From: Tenacibaculum aiptasiae
GTDB lineage: Bacteria; Bacteroidota; Bacteroidia; Flavobacteriales; Flavobacteriaceae
DNA length: 64,000 nt
Assembly: GCF_008806755.1 (NCBI RefSeq)
Contig: NZ_WAAU01000013.1
Coordinates: forward strand, 1-64,000
Direction of reading: 5' to 3'
Part shown: positions 47,698-56,227 of the stretch, piece by piece
Position numbering within the stretch: position 1 is the first letter of the stretch
Layout: each line of letters opens with the position of its first letter
Made by a program: the position numbers and the translations under genes
Notes under the pieces: model-generated
What the model was told of the DNA's origin: nothing
Databases searched by the model: none
What the model saw: only the letters and a program-made list of their open reading frames with translations

Positions 47698-47737
47698 AAT
47701 AAAGAGATTAATTAATTAATTAATTAATCTCTTTATT
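47698..47737. repeat. 40-bp perfect palindrome with TTAA tandem core
   Basis: Arms AATAAAGAGATTAA flank a centre built from repeated TTAA units; both halves are exactly complementary from 47698 to 47737. It overlaps the last seven codons and the stop of the NlpC/P60 gene. It may act as a second terminator hairpin, or as a cruciform or protein-binding site. Confidence 0.75.
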
Positions 47738-48489
47738 ACTCTAAGTTTATGTGTGTGTTGATGAGTATCTACATTGTAAATACCACTGTGATCTAATTTA
47801 TCAATACGAACTTTACCATGAGCATGGATAATATTATAATCGTTCATAATAATACCAACATGTGTAATAATACCTTCTTCGTTATCAAAAAAGGCAAGGT
47901 CTCCAGGTTCACTTTCTTCAATAAAACTTAATACATCTCCTTGTGTTGCTTGTTGTTTAGCATCACGTAAAAGATTATAACCACATAATTTATATACTGT
48001 TTGTGTAAAACCCGAACAATCAATTCCAAAAGGAGATTTACCTCCCCATAAATACGGAACATTTAAAAACAAATATGCTGTTTCTATAATAGCAGCTTTT
48101 GTTAATTGTTTATTACACACCTTTCCTTCATAAAAATAGGAAGTAGTATTAATGGTTATTTTGTTGTTATTAAACAAAGGAAGTCTAGCTCCCATTGGTA
48201 TGGTAGTTAAGTTATGACTATCATCAGTAATAAAGTCTATTAATTCACCTGCAAAATGCTTTTTTTCTTGGCATAATAGACTATAGTCTTCATTAGAAAT
48301 TTCTTCGTATTGTTTGTTATCGATATACCCTTCATAATTATCAAAGGCTAAACGAATTTTACTCCACTTTTTAGTTTTTTCTAAAACTTCAAAATGTTCA
48401 CCAAAAACAACCTGATTCACCATTTCTGAAACATCAGTAGGCTCTAGTCGAAGAGGAACAACACTTAAATTACAAATTCCGAAAGACAT
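47716..48489 (-). CDS. NlpC/P60 (C40) peptidase with SH3-like N-terminus
   Basis: 257 aa. N-terminal 120 residues have bacterial SH3 features (VPLRLEPTDVSEMVNQVVFG, WSKIRLAFDNYEGYI). The C-terminal domain is NlpC/P60: PYLWGGKSPFGIDCSGFTQT (catalytic Cys), ITHVGIIMNDYNIIHAHGKV (His). It cuts peptidoglycan stem peptides, probably D-Glu-mDAP type bonds. No signal peptide is visible, so it may act on recycled muropeptides in the cytoplasm or leave by another route. Downstream of the thiolase (18 bp), same strand. Confidence 0.88.
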   Translation of the reverse strand: MSFGICNLSVVPLRLEPTDVSEMVNQVVFGEHFEVLEKTKKWSKIRLAFDNYEGYIDNKQYEEISNEDYSLLCQEKKHFAGELIDFITDDSHNLTTIPMGARLPLFNNNKITINTTSYFYEGKVCNKQLTKAAIIETAYLFLNVPYLWGGKSPFGIDCSGFTQTVYKLCGYNLLRDAKQQATQGDVLSFIEESEPGDLAFFDNEEGIITHVGIIMNDYNIIHAHGKVRIDKLDHSGIYNVDTHQHTHKLRVIKRLIN

Positions 48490-48507
48490 TAACAGCTTTT
48501 ATTAAAA

Positions 48508-49683
48508 TTATACTCTTTCAATTACCATTGCACTAGCACCACCACCACCGTTACATATACCAGCAGCACCAATTTTAGCGTTGTTTTGTTTTAATATAGA
48601 TGTTAAAGCAATTATGATTCTAGCTCCAGAAACACCTAATGGATGACCTAATGATACAGCTCCACCGTTTACATTTACTTTATCTGCAGATAATCCTAAA
48701 ATTTTCATATTAGCTAATCCTACTACAGAAAATGCTTCGTTAAGCTCAAAATAATCTACATCATCAATAGAAACTCCAGCTTTAGCTAAAGCTTTAGGTA
48801 ATGCTTTTGCAGGTGCAGTAGTAAACCATTTAGGCTCATGAGCAGCATCAGCATATCCTTTAATTTTTGCTAAAGGAGTTAATCCTAATTCAGCAGCTTT
48901 TTCTGCAGACATTAATACTAAAGCAGCCCCACCATCATTAATTGTTGAAGCGTTAGCAGCTGTTACAGTTCCTTCTTTGGTGAAAGCAGCACGTAAAGCA
49001 GGAATTTTTTCCATTTTTACGTTTTTGTATTCCTCGTCTTCAGAGAAAATAATTGGTTCTCCTCTACGTTGAGGAATCTCTACAGGAACAACTTCGTCTG
49101 CAAACTTACCTTCACTCCAAGCTTTAGCAGAACGGTTGTATGATTCAATAGCAAAAGCATCTTGATCTTCTCTAGAAAATTCATATTCAGTAGCACATTC
49201 ATCAGCACATACCCCCATTGCTACTTGCTCATATGCATCAACTAAACCGTCTTTTTGCATACCATCTTCCATTTTTACAGGACCAAATTTAGTAGCACTA
49301 CGAGCGTGTTGATAATGAGGTATCATACTCATGTTTTCCATACCACCAGCAACAACAATCTCTGCATCACCTAAGGCAATTGTTTGCGCTGCTAACATGA
49401 TAGATTTCATACCAGAAGAACAAACTTTGTTAACTGTTGTACAAGGAACAGTATCAGGAATTCCAGCAAAAATAGCTGCTTGACGTGCAGGTGCCTGACC
49501 TAAACCAGCAGAAACTACATTTCCCATAAAAACTTCTTCAACCATTTCTGGTTTTAAGTTTATTTTATCTAAAGCTCCTTTAATTGCTACCGCTCCTAAT
49601 TTTGGAGCTGGTGTAGTTGATAAAGTTCCTAAAAAACTACCTATTGGAGTTCTTGCAACCGATACGATAACTACTTCTTTCAT
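48508..49683 (-). CDS. Acetyl-CoA acetyltransferase (thiolase)
   Basis: 391 aa from the ATG at 49683 (MKEVVIVSVARTPIGSFLGT), the normal thiolase start; an in-frame extension of 21 codons upstream is not thiolase-like. NKVCSSGMKSIMLAAQTIAL carries the nucleophilic Cys. ELNEAFSVVGLANM, NVNGGAVSLGHPLGVSGARI (His) and AAGICNGGGGASAMVIE (second Cys) complete the active site. It makes or cleaves acetoacetyl-CoA. Biosynthetic versus degradative role is not decidable; no fatty-acid oxidation genes are adjacent. Confidence 0.92.
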   Translation of the reverse strand: MKEVVIVSVARTPIGSFLGTLSTTPAPKLGAVAIKGALDKINLKPEMVEEVFMGNVVSAGLGQAPARQAAIFAGIPDTVPCTTVNKVCSSGMKSIMLAAQTIALGDAEIVVAGGMENMSMIPHYQHARSATKFGPVKMEDGMQKDGLVDAYEQVAMGVCADECATEYEFSREDQDAFAIESYNRSAKAWSEGKFADEVVPVEIPQRRGEPIIFSEDEEYKNVKMEKIPALRAAFTKEGTVTAANASTINDGGAALVLMSAEKAAELGLTPLAKIKGYADAAHEPKWFTTAPAKALPKALAKAGVSIDDVDYFELNEAFSVVGLANMKILGLSADKVNVNGGAVSLGHPLGVSGARIIIALTSILKQNNAKIGAAGICNGGGGASAMVIERV

Positions 49684-49787
49684 ATATTGAGTATGTTGTA
49701 TTAAGATTAGTTCTGCGAAAATAACCATTTTATAACAAGTACTCAAATAATAGAGAAAGGTTATATTTACATTTTTAAAAGCTAAAA

Positions 49788-51836
49788 ATGAACGATTTTA
49801 TCAATAAATTGTATAAGAACAATGCAATAATTTACAAAGTATTGTTATTCTTAATAACCGTTACAGCAATTGTTTACTTATTTCCTAAAGGAGGACAGTT
49901 TAAATACGATTTTCCTCAAGGTAAGCCATGGCAGTATGATAATTTATATTCACCCTTTGATTTTGCAATTCAAAAAACGGATAAAGAAAAAGAAGAGGAG
50001 ATTAAAAATATAGAGGCAAATGCTAAAAAATATTTTGTTGTAGATACTGGTATTAAAACAAAAGTATTGGAAGAGTTTGAGGGTAAAATTATACCATCAG
50101 ATTCTTTATCAATTAAAGAAGTTCAGTTTCTGAAAAAAATAGGGAAAAGTATTATTAATTCTATATACAGATATGGTTTATTAGATGCTATTAGTAATGC
50201 AAAAGCTAATAAAAGAGACATTGTTATTTTAAGAAAAGGAAATTCTATAGAAGATGTACCCTTTTCTAGATTGATTCAATCCAATGAAGTTTTAAGTTAT
50301 GTTAATCAGAAAGTAAAAGATTTAAATGCAAATCAACAACAACTAATTTTAAGATACATATCGGAGACTTTAAGGTCAAATGTAAGTTACGATGTAAAAT
50401 ATAGCGAAAGAGAGCTACAAGAGGCTTTAAATAGTATTTCACTAGCCAAAGGTAAAGTATCGAAAGGAGAGTTGATTATTTTAAAAGGAGATATTGTTGA
50501 AGGAAAAAAGTTTAATGTATTAAAATCATATGAGTTAGCTTCTAGCTCTCAAATTTGGACAGAATCGAATTATAATTGGATTGTTTTTGGATATACAATT
50601 TTAGTATCGCTGGCCTTGCTAATGTTATTACTTTTCTTAGAGAAATACAGACTGGAGATTTATAAAAACAATAATAAAGTAACTTTTATATTCTTCAATA
50701 TATTCTTAATGATTTTTGTACAAACAATGGTTGTTAAGTATAATTCAGAATATTTATACGTTGTGCCTCTAAGTATTTTACCAATTGTTTTAAAGGCGTT
50801 TTTTGATGCACGGTTAGGATTATTTACTCATGTACTAACAGTATTATTATTAGGCTTTATTGTACCCAATAGTTTCGAATTTATTTATTTACACATTATT
50901 GCAGGAATTGTAACTATTTTAACGGTTTCGGAATTGTATAAAAGAGCTAGTTTATTTGTTTCAATAGGACAAATCACACTAATTTATATGATTACTTATT
51001 TTGCATTTTCAATTTTAAAAGAAGGAAACGCAGATAAAATTAATTGGCTGTACTTTGGGTTGTTTGCAGCAAATGGATTGTTATCGTTTTTAGCAGTTTT
51101 CTTTATCTACTTCTATGAAAAACTATTTGGGTTGGTTTCCGATGTTACCTTATTAGAGTTATCAAACACAAATTCGAAGCTTTTAAGAGATTTAAATGAA
51201 AAAGCACCAGGAACATTCCAACATTCTATGCAAGTAGCTAATTTGGCCGAAGCAGCAGCAAATGAGATAGGGGCGAACTCAATGTTAGTAAGAACGGGAG
51301 CTTTGTATCATGATATAGGAAAGATGGTACAACCTATGTACTTTACCGAAAACCAATCAACAGGAGTTAATCCGCATAACGATTTGTTGCCTAAAGATAG
51401 TGCTCGAATTATTTTAGATCATGTAATTAACGGAATTGAAATAGCTAAGAAGAATAAATTACCTGATAGAATTATTGATTTTATAAGAACACATCACGGA
51501 ACAAGTGTAACTTATTATTTTTATAAAAAAGAGCAGGAGAATAATCCAGACGAAGAAATAGATATAAAGAAGTTCCAATATCAAGGACCAATTCCATTTT
51601 CTAAAGAAACGGCAATTTTAATGATGTGTGATGCAGCAGAAGCAGCTTCTAAGAGTTTGAAAAATCCAACAGCACAATCCATCGATGAATTAATAGATAA
51701 GATTATAAACAAGCAAAAAAACGATAATCAGTTCCGAAATTCGGATATTACGTTTAGAGAAATAGAAAAAATAAAAAAAATTATTAAGAATAAGTTGATG
51801 AATATCTACCACTTACGTGTTGAGTATCCAGATTAG
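49788..51836 (+). CDS. PgpH-type membrane HD phosphohydrolase (c-di-AMP phosphodiesterase-like)
   Basis: 682 aa. One N-terminal TM (about 18-33), a periplasmic 7TMR-HDED domain (about 45-260), seven membrane helices (about 265-455), then a cytoplasmic HD domain: GTFQHSMQVANLAEAAANEI, VRTGALYHDIGKMVQPMYFT, ILDHVINGIEIAKKNKLPD and FIRTHHGTSVTYYFY. Relatives (PgpH) hydrolyse cyclic di-AMP. The architecture is complete. Divergent from the thiolase; followed by the tRNA operon promoter. Confidence 0.9.
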   Translation: MNDFINKLYKNNAIIYKVLLFLITVTAIVYLFPKGGQFKYDFPQGKPWQYDNLYSPFDFAIQKTDKEKEEEIKNIEANAKKYFVVDTGIKTKVLEEFEGKIIPSDSLSIKEVQFLKKIGKSIINSIYRYGLLDAISNAKANKRDIVILRKGNSIEDVPFSRLIQSNEVLSYVNQKVKDLNANQQQLILRYISETLRSNVSYDVKYSERELQEALNSISLAKGKVSKGELIILKGDIVEGKKFNVLKSYELASSSQIWTESNYNWIVFGYTILVSLALLMLLLFLEKYRLEIYKNNNKVTFIFFNIFLMIFVQTMVVKYNSEYLYVVPLSILPIVLKAFFDARLGLFTHVLTVLLLGFIVPNSFEFIYLHIIAGIVTILTVSELYKRASLFVSIGQITLIYMITYFAFSILKEGNADKINWLYFGLFAANGLLSFLAVFFIYFYEKLFGLVSDVTLLELSNTNSKLLRDLNEKAPGTFQHSMQVANLAEAAANEIGANSMLVRTGALYHDIGKMVQPMYFTENQSTGVNPHNDLLPKDSARIILDHVINGIEIAKKNKLPDRIIDFIRTHHGTSVTYYFYKKEQENNPDEEIDIKKFQYQGPIPFSKETAILMMCDAAEAASKSLKNPTAQSIDELIDKIINKQKNDNQFRNSDITFREIEKIKKIIKNKLMNIYHLRVEYPD

Positions 51837-51858
51837 TGATTTTTTTCTTCAAAAAAAC

Positions 51859-51889
51859 TTGCGTGAATGTTTAATCGGTTATATATTTG
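51859..51889 (+). promoter_or_regulatory. Promoter of the tRNA operon
   Basis: TTG (51859-51861), a 20-nt spacer, TATATTTG (51882-51889): a full Bacteroidota consensus, with the first tRNA beginning 46 nt downstream. Confidence 0.75.
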
Positions 51890-51935
51890 CACTCGCAATT
51901 TTTAATTCAAAGTTTCAAACGCTTTGAAAGCCTCC

Positions 51936-52018
51936 GGAGAGGTGGCAGAGTGGTAATGCAGCAGATTGCTAATCTGTCGACCTTATTGGTCGCCAGGGTT
52001 CGAGTCCCTGTCTCTCCG
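51936..52018 (+). tRNA. tRNA-Ser (anticodon GCT)
   Basis: Acceptor GGAGAGG pairs with TCTCTCC; anticodon loop reads TTGCTAA with stem AGA/TCT; long variable arm (CGACCTTATTGGTCG), as expected for tRNA-Ser; T-loop GGTTCGAGTCC. Discriminator G at 52018. CCA is not encoded. Confidence 0.95.
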
Positions 52019-52032
52019 CTAAGAATTGCACT

Positions 52033-52107
52033 CGGGGCGTAGCGTAGCCCGGTTATCGCGCCGCGTTTGGGACGCGGAGGTCGCAGGTTCGAATCCTGCC
52101 GCCCCGA
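52033..52107 (+). tRNA. tRNA-Pro (anticodon TGG)
   Basis: Acceptor CGGGGCG/CGCCCCG; anticodon stem CCGCG/CGCGG around loop TTTGGGA; T-arm GCAGGTTCGAATCCTGC. Second tRNA of the operon, 14 nt after tRNA-Ser. Confidence 0.96.
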
Positions 52108-52123
52108 CAAAATAAGAGTTACT

Positions 52124-52197
52124 GGTCGCGTAGCTCAGCTGGATAGAGCATCTGCCTTCTAAGCAGACGGTCACAGGTTCGAATCCTGTCGCGATCA
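52124..52197 (+). tRNA. tRNA-Arg (anticodon TCT)
   Basis: Acceptor GGTCGCG/CGCGATC (one G-T pair); anticodon stem TCTGC/GCAGA around loop CTTCTAA; T-arm ACAGGTTCGAATCCTGT. Last tRNA of the operon; an att-like repeat starts 6 nt downstream. Confidence 0.96.
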
Positions 52198-52202
52198 CAA
52201 TA

Positions 52203-52245
52203 AGCCTTACTAGAAATAGTAAGGCTTTTTTGTTTTCTAGAGTTT
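52203..52245 (+). repeat. Left copy of a 43-bp direct repeat; includes tRNA operon terminator
   Basis: Begins with a 10-bp terminator stem (AGCCTTACTA-GAAA-TAGTAAGGCT), then TTTTTTG and TTTTCTAGAGTTT. The right copy at 56540-56582 matches 41 of 43 bases. The identity runs past the T-tract into TTCTAGAGTTT, so it is more than shared terminator function. Candidate attachment site next to tRNA-Arg. Confidence 0.65.
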
Positions 52246-52374
52246 AGGGTATCTACAGTGTGTTTACTCAAATAGTGTTTTACTATTCATTTCTAAAATT
52301 ATTATCTAGATAAAAGTATTTAAGGTGTCCTTTTGGGTGTCCCATTTTTTACTAACATAATAGAGTAAGATGTT

Positions 52375-52656
52375 ATGAGTATGAAATTAAGTGTCCTGTT
52401 TATATGTAATAGGAGTAAGATAAATAAGAAAGGATTTTGCCCTATGAAGTGTAGAATTACTTATAACAAGAAAAGAAGGGAGTTTACTACAGGGGTATTC
52501 ATTAATCCTAATCATTGGGGTAGTAAGAAACAAATGCTTTTAAAGAAAGTAGAAAATTCTAAAATTGTAAATTCAAAACTTAGCCTTACTATTCAATTAA
52601 TAGTAAAAGCTATTTACTTGTTAAGAGAGTTAATTAATGATCAAAAAAACAGTTAA
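52375..52656 (+). pseudogene. Truncated tyrosine recombinase (arm-binding domain only)
   Basis: 93 codons. KLSVLFICNRSKINKKGFCP, MKCRITYNKKRREFTTGVFI and NPNHWGSKKQ match the N-terminal arm-DNA-binding domain of Bacteroidota phage/ICE integrases, which are normally about 400 aa. The frame ends at INDQKNS, and the core-binding and catalytic (R-H-R-Y) domains are missing. A short frame after it (from 52639, MIKKTVNIQELYDAVDLKQV) may be further remnant. It lies just inside the left repeat, as expected for an integrase at the end of an element. Confidence 0.75.
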
Positions 52657-52742
52657 CATACAAGAACTCTACGATGCAGTTGATTTAAAACAGGTCTATT
52701 TTAAGAAAATTAATATATTAGATGTTATCAAAATAGTAAACA

Positions 52743-53657
52743 TTGCAACATTTTAAAACAATCTCGGAATACTATAAAGCTATTGGTTTACCTGAACCAA
52801 AGCATCCTCATTTTGATATAAAAAGTTTTGAAGAAAATATGGGTACTGTAGTTTCAAAAATGGAACCTTTTCGTCATGAGTTTTATTTTATCGCTCTTAA
52901 AATTGAAGGAAAGGGAAAAACTCTTCTTGGACACAACACAGACCTTCCTGATGGAGTTAATATTTTCTTCAATTCTCCTTTTCAAATTATATCATGGGAT
53001 CATTCTCAAGATTGGTCTGGTTATTATATTATTTTCTCTCAAGATTTCATAGCTTCTTCCTTTCATTTTGATAGGTTATTAGACGAATACCCATTTTTAA
53101 AAATAGACGAATCTATTCCTCTCCAAATTGATAAAAACGATTTACCAGAGGTTATGAATATATACAAAAGAATAAAAGAAGAGTATATAAGTGAAGACAA
53201 AGACAAATTTGATTTTATTCAAGTGTATGTATTACAGTTACTAAATCAAGTTAAACGATTGTTCAATAAAAAAATAGAGGTTGATAGAATTAATGAACGA
53301 ATCCATAAAACAGATTTAAAATTATTATCACAATTTCAAAAGCATATAAAAGAACGTTTTTACCCAGATGCTAGTGTAAATGGTAAAGTGAATTTTCATT
53401 CACCTTCGTATTATGCAAGTCTATTAAATATTCATCCAAATCATTTAAATGCAGTAGTTAAATCTATTACAGGGCAAACAGCTTTAAATACTATACATAA
53501 TCATATTCTTAAATTAGCTAAAGCAGAATTGTCGCAAACAGGTAATAGTGTTAAAGAAATTGCGTATAAACTTCATTTTGATTCACCAAGTCACTTTGGT
53601 GCTTTTTTTAAAAAGCATACTGGTATTACTCCAATAACATATAGGAAAAATAAGTAA
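52743..53657 (+). CDS. AraC-family transcriptional regulator (TTG start)
   Basis: 304 aa. C-terminal domain: HSPSYYASLLNIHPNHLNAV, VKSITGQTALNTIHNHILKL, SVKEIAYKLHFDSPSHFGAF and FKKHTGITPITYRK. N-terminal region (IEGKGKTLLGHNTDLPDGVN, NSPFQIISW) is a ligand-binding beta barrel as in AraC regulators that control Old Yellow Enzymes in Bacteroidota. An in-frame stop lies at 52737-52739 and the first usable codon is TTG at 52743, since no ATG occurs before residue 33. It precedes an OYE gene by 101 bp and probably regulates it. Confidence 0.85.
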   Translation: MQHFKTISEYYKAIGLPEPKHPHFDIKSFEENMGTVVSKMEPFRHEFYFIALKIEGKGKTLLGHNTDLPDGVNIFFNSPFQIISWDHSQDWSGYYIIFSQDFIASSFHFDRLLDEYPFLKIDESIPLQIDKNDLPEVMNIYKRIKEEYISEDKDKFDFIQVYVLQLLNQVKRLFNKKIEVDRINERIHKTDLKLLSQFQKHIKERFYPDASVNGKVNFHSPSYYASLLNIHPNHLNAVVKSITGQTALNTIHNHILKLAKAELSQTGNSVKEIAYKLHFDSPSHFGAFFKKHTGITPITYRKNK

Positions 53658-53758
53658 TCTTTGAAATTTGATATTCTCAATTTGAAATCAAAGATTTAGC
53701 ACATTATAAGTCAATTAATTTTGCTCATGAAAATAGAGTAGAAAATTAAAACACTTTT

Positions 53759-54856
53759 ATGATTATGGATAATTTATTTCTTCCCTTTTCTTTTAATGGG
53801 TTAAAAACTAACAATAGAATAGCCATGGCTCCTATGACTAGAGCTAGGTCTAATGAGAATGATGTTATTACAGATTTAGCCCCTTTATATTATTCTCAAA
53901 GAGCAAGTGCTGGACTTATTATTACTGAAGGTGTACCAGTTTCTAAAGAAGCTAGAGGATATAGTATGACACCAGGAATCTATACAGAAGAACAAATAGA
54001 AGGATGGAAAAAAGTCACAGAAGCAGTTCATGAAAAAGAGGGGAAAATTTTCGTTCAGTTATGGCATGTAGGTAGAAGAGCTACTAAAGGCACAACAAAA
54101 GGTACTACACCTCTTGCTCCTTCTGCGGTAAAGATTTCCGATAAAGTTTATGGACCTTTACAAGATGGAACACTAGGCATGGTTGAAACAGATGTGCCCA
54201 AAGCTATGACTTTAGAAGATATAGAACGTACTAAACAAAATTTTGTTCAAGCAGCAAAAAATGCCATAAAAGCAGGTTTTGATGGAGTAGAAATTCATGG
54301 TGCTCACGGTTATTTGTTCGACCAATTTATGAGAACTGATGTAAATCAAAGAACGGATGACTACGGAGGTAGTATTAAAAACAGAATTCGTTTTACAATT
54401 GAAACAGTAGAAAAAGTTATAGAAGCTATAGGGGCAGATAAAGTTGCAATTCGATTATCCCCCTTTGTATCAGAAGCTCCTGAGCTTGACTCTCAAATGC
54501 CCGAAACAGTTATTGCCTTGTTAAAAGAGCTGAATGAACATAGATTAGCATTTGTTCACCTGTCTGAAAATGTAGCTACATTTAAACCAGTACCAACTTC
54601 ATTTAGAGAAAGAGTAAAAGAAGTATATCAGAATCCAATAATGGTATGTGGACAATTAACAAAAGAAGTAGCTAGTGAACTTATAGAAAAGAAATATGCT
54701 GATTTGGTAGCTTTTGGTAGACCATTTATTGTAAATCCAGATTTAGTAGAGCGTATGAAGTACAATTATCCATTAACTGAAGTTTCTACAGATAATGCTC
54801 AAACATTTTATGGTGGAGGCGCTAAGGGTTATACTAATTATTCAAATTACAATTAA
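53759..54856 (+). CDS. Alkene reductase, Old Yellow Enzyme family
   Basis: 365 aa. NRIAMAPMTRARSNENDVIT, KIFVQLWHVGRRATK, GFDGVEIHGAHGYLFDQFMR (substrate His/Asn region), DYGGSIKNRIRFTIE and VAFGRPFIVNPDLVERMK define an FMN-dependent OYE of the NemA type. It reduces activated C=C bonds or nitro compounds, often electrophile detoxification. In the degraded island, 17 bp upstream of the VOC-SnoaL fusion. The start could be the second ATG at 53765. Confidence 0.93.
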   Translation: MIMDNLFLPFSFNGLKTNNRIAMAPMTRARSNENDVITDLAPLYYSQRASAGLIITEGVPVSKEARGYSMTPGIYTEEQIEGWKKVTEAVHEKEGKIFVQLWHVGRRATKGTTKGTTPLAPSAVKISDKVYGPLQDGTLGMVETDVPKAMTLEDIERTKQNFVQAAKNAIKAGFDGVEIHGAHGYLFDQFMRTDVNQRTDDYGGSIKNRIRFTIETVEKVIEAIGADKVAIRLSPFVSEAPELDSQMPETVIALLKELNEHRLAFVHLSENVATFKPVPTSFRERVKEVYQNPIMVCGQLTKEVASELIEKKYADLVAFGRPFIVNPDLVERMKYNYPLTEVSTDNAQTFYGGGAKGYTNYSNYN

Positions 54857-54873
54857 CAAATTACATCAAGCTA

Positions 54874-55800
54874 ATGTCAAAATACTTATATATATCACTT
54901 TTTATTATAGCTATGATTAATAAATCTTTTTCTCAAGACAATTTAGAATTATCAAAAATAAAACCTTATTCAATTACTTTTTCTGTAGAAAATATAGAAA
55001 AAATGACAGATTGGTATAGTAATAATTTAGGGTTTAAAAAAGTTAAAGAAAAGGAGTATTCTGAATTTAACACGTACTTGATATTTTTAGAATTAAACGG
55101 TTACAGAGTGGAGCTGATTAAAGATTATGATGCTGTACCTAAAATTACAAATCCTAAATCACCTCAAAGGCATACTGGAGTTTGGGGACAAACACAATTT
55201 TGTTTTTATACAGAAGACTTAGAAAAAGTAAAACAAGAATTAATTAATAAAAATGTATCGGTTGATTGGGAATATGAAAATAAAGATTTAGGAGTAAAAT
55301 TTTTCTTTATTAAAGATCCTGAAGGAAACATGATACAGTTTTTACAGGAAATGAATACAACAAAAAATAATGATCAGACCAAAAAAACAATGAATACAAC
55401 AAAAAGTACAATAGGAAAACAGTTTTTAAACGAATATGCAACAGGGTTAATAAATGCTGATGCTCAAAAAATGGCAAGTTTATTTCATAGCGGACTTTCG
55501 TATATTGTTAACGATGAAGTCAGAGAAGGGGCTGCAGATTTATGCAAAGAAGAAACATGGAATTTTATTTTTAGTAAAGTCAAGTTTTTAAAAGCTGAAG
55601 CTGGCCATGTAATCGAAGTTCATCCAGGACATATTTTTTATCATGAATATCTTCAGGTTAAAAATAAAAAGACAGGAGAGATTAAAGAAGGGCATTTTGG
55701 TGATGAATCTATAATAAACAAAAATGGAAAGATGTTATTGGTGAATAGAATAGCAGATAATGCTTATTTTAAATGGTTTGGAGAGACACTATCTAACTAA
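54874..55800 (+). CDS. VOC (glyoxalase-like)-SnoaL-like fusion, exported
   Basis: 308 aa. Signal-like N-terminus (LYISLFIIAMINKSFSQ). Residues about 30-165 form a VOC domain: PYSITFSVENIEKMTDWYSN, NLGFKKVKEKEYSEFNTYLI, FCFYTEDLEKVKQELI and FFFIKDPEGNMIQFLQE. Residues about 185-308 are SnoaL/NTF2-like (FLNEYATGLINADAQKMASL, HPGHIFYHEYLQVKNKK). The linker repeats MNTTK twice (MNTTKNNDQTKKTMNTTKST), as if two separate genes were joined. It probably acts on a small carbonyl or electrophilic compound outside the cytoplasm; the activity is unknown. Downstream of the OYE. Confidence 0.8.
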   Translation: MSKYLYISLFIIAMINKSFSQDNLELSKIKPYSITFSVENIEKMTDWYSNNLGFKKVKEKEYSEFNTYLIFLELNGYRVELIKDYDAVPKITNPKSPQRHTGVWGQTQFCFYTEDLEKVKQELINKNVSVDWEYENKDLGVKFFFIKDPEGNMIQFLQEMNTTKNNDQTKKTMNTTKSTIGKQFLNEYATGLINADAQKMASLFHSGLSYIVNDEVREGAADLCKEETWNFIFSKVKFLKAEAGHVIEVHPGHIFYHEYLQVKNKKTGEIKEGHFGDESIINKNGKMLLVNRIADNAYFKWFGETLSN

Positions 55801-56085
55801 AAAACGAAAATTCACCTTTAGATAAAGGAAACTTAGAGCTTTTCTATGAAAATGCAGATAGTGTAGATGATTTAGAACAAGCTATTAATGATATAGACAC
55901 TGTCTTTTGTAACACCGATTTTTGGACTAATATGAATAATCCAGAAAATTAAAGAATACTCTGGAAATGAAATTGCTCAAAAATTTGAAAAGCTACACTC
56001 TGAGTTGTTGAGTTTTGATACTTGGTTACAGAAAGCACAATGGAAAGATGAACAAAGAATCCTTCGGAAAAAATTAGCCGAATAA
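55797..56085 (+). pseudogene. Frameshifted gene remnant
   Basis: Two fragments in different frames with no start codon. The first (55797-55952) reads KGNLELFYENADSVDDLEQA, then a stop. The second (55942-56085) continues with KEYSGNEIAQKFEKLHSELL, then FDTWLQKAQWKDEQRILRKK. The coding character and overlap suggest one decayed acidic gene with a single frameshift near 55945. Family not recognised. Confidence 0.5.
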
Positions 56086-56099
56086 AAACACAATAATAG

Positions 56100-56126
56100 A
56101 ATCCACTTTTTAAGTGGATTTTTTTT
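56100..56126 (+). terminator. Rho-independent terminator
   Basis: A 9-bp stem AATCCACTT/AAGTGGATT with a TTT loop, then TTTTTT, 15 nt after the second remnant. It shows that a real gene once ended here. Confidence 0.8.
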
Positions 56127-56227
56127 ACTAAAGCCCCAAAATGAAAAAGAAAATAGACACTTTACTAAAAAGGTTTGTCTCTAAAATTAATAATATCGAT
56201 CAAATAACCTAACCAGTTTCTCTAATG

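Noticed and set aside
49684..49746. 21-codon extension of the thiolase
   Set aside because: Thiolases begin at MKEVVIVSVARTPIG; the extension is unrelated and lies in the divergent promoter gap.
51907..52110. Leftward 67-codon frame across the tRNAs
   Set aside because: It overlaps two well-folded tRNA genes; frames of this type across tRNA clusters are artefacts.
52124..52197. tRNA-Arg 3' end as the duplicated att core
   Set aside because: The right-hand repeat starts with the terminator stem; no tRNA 3' sequence is repeated near 56540.
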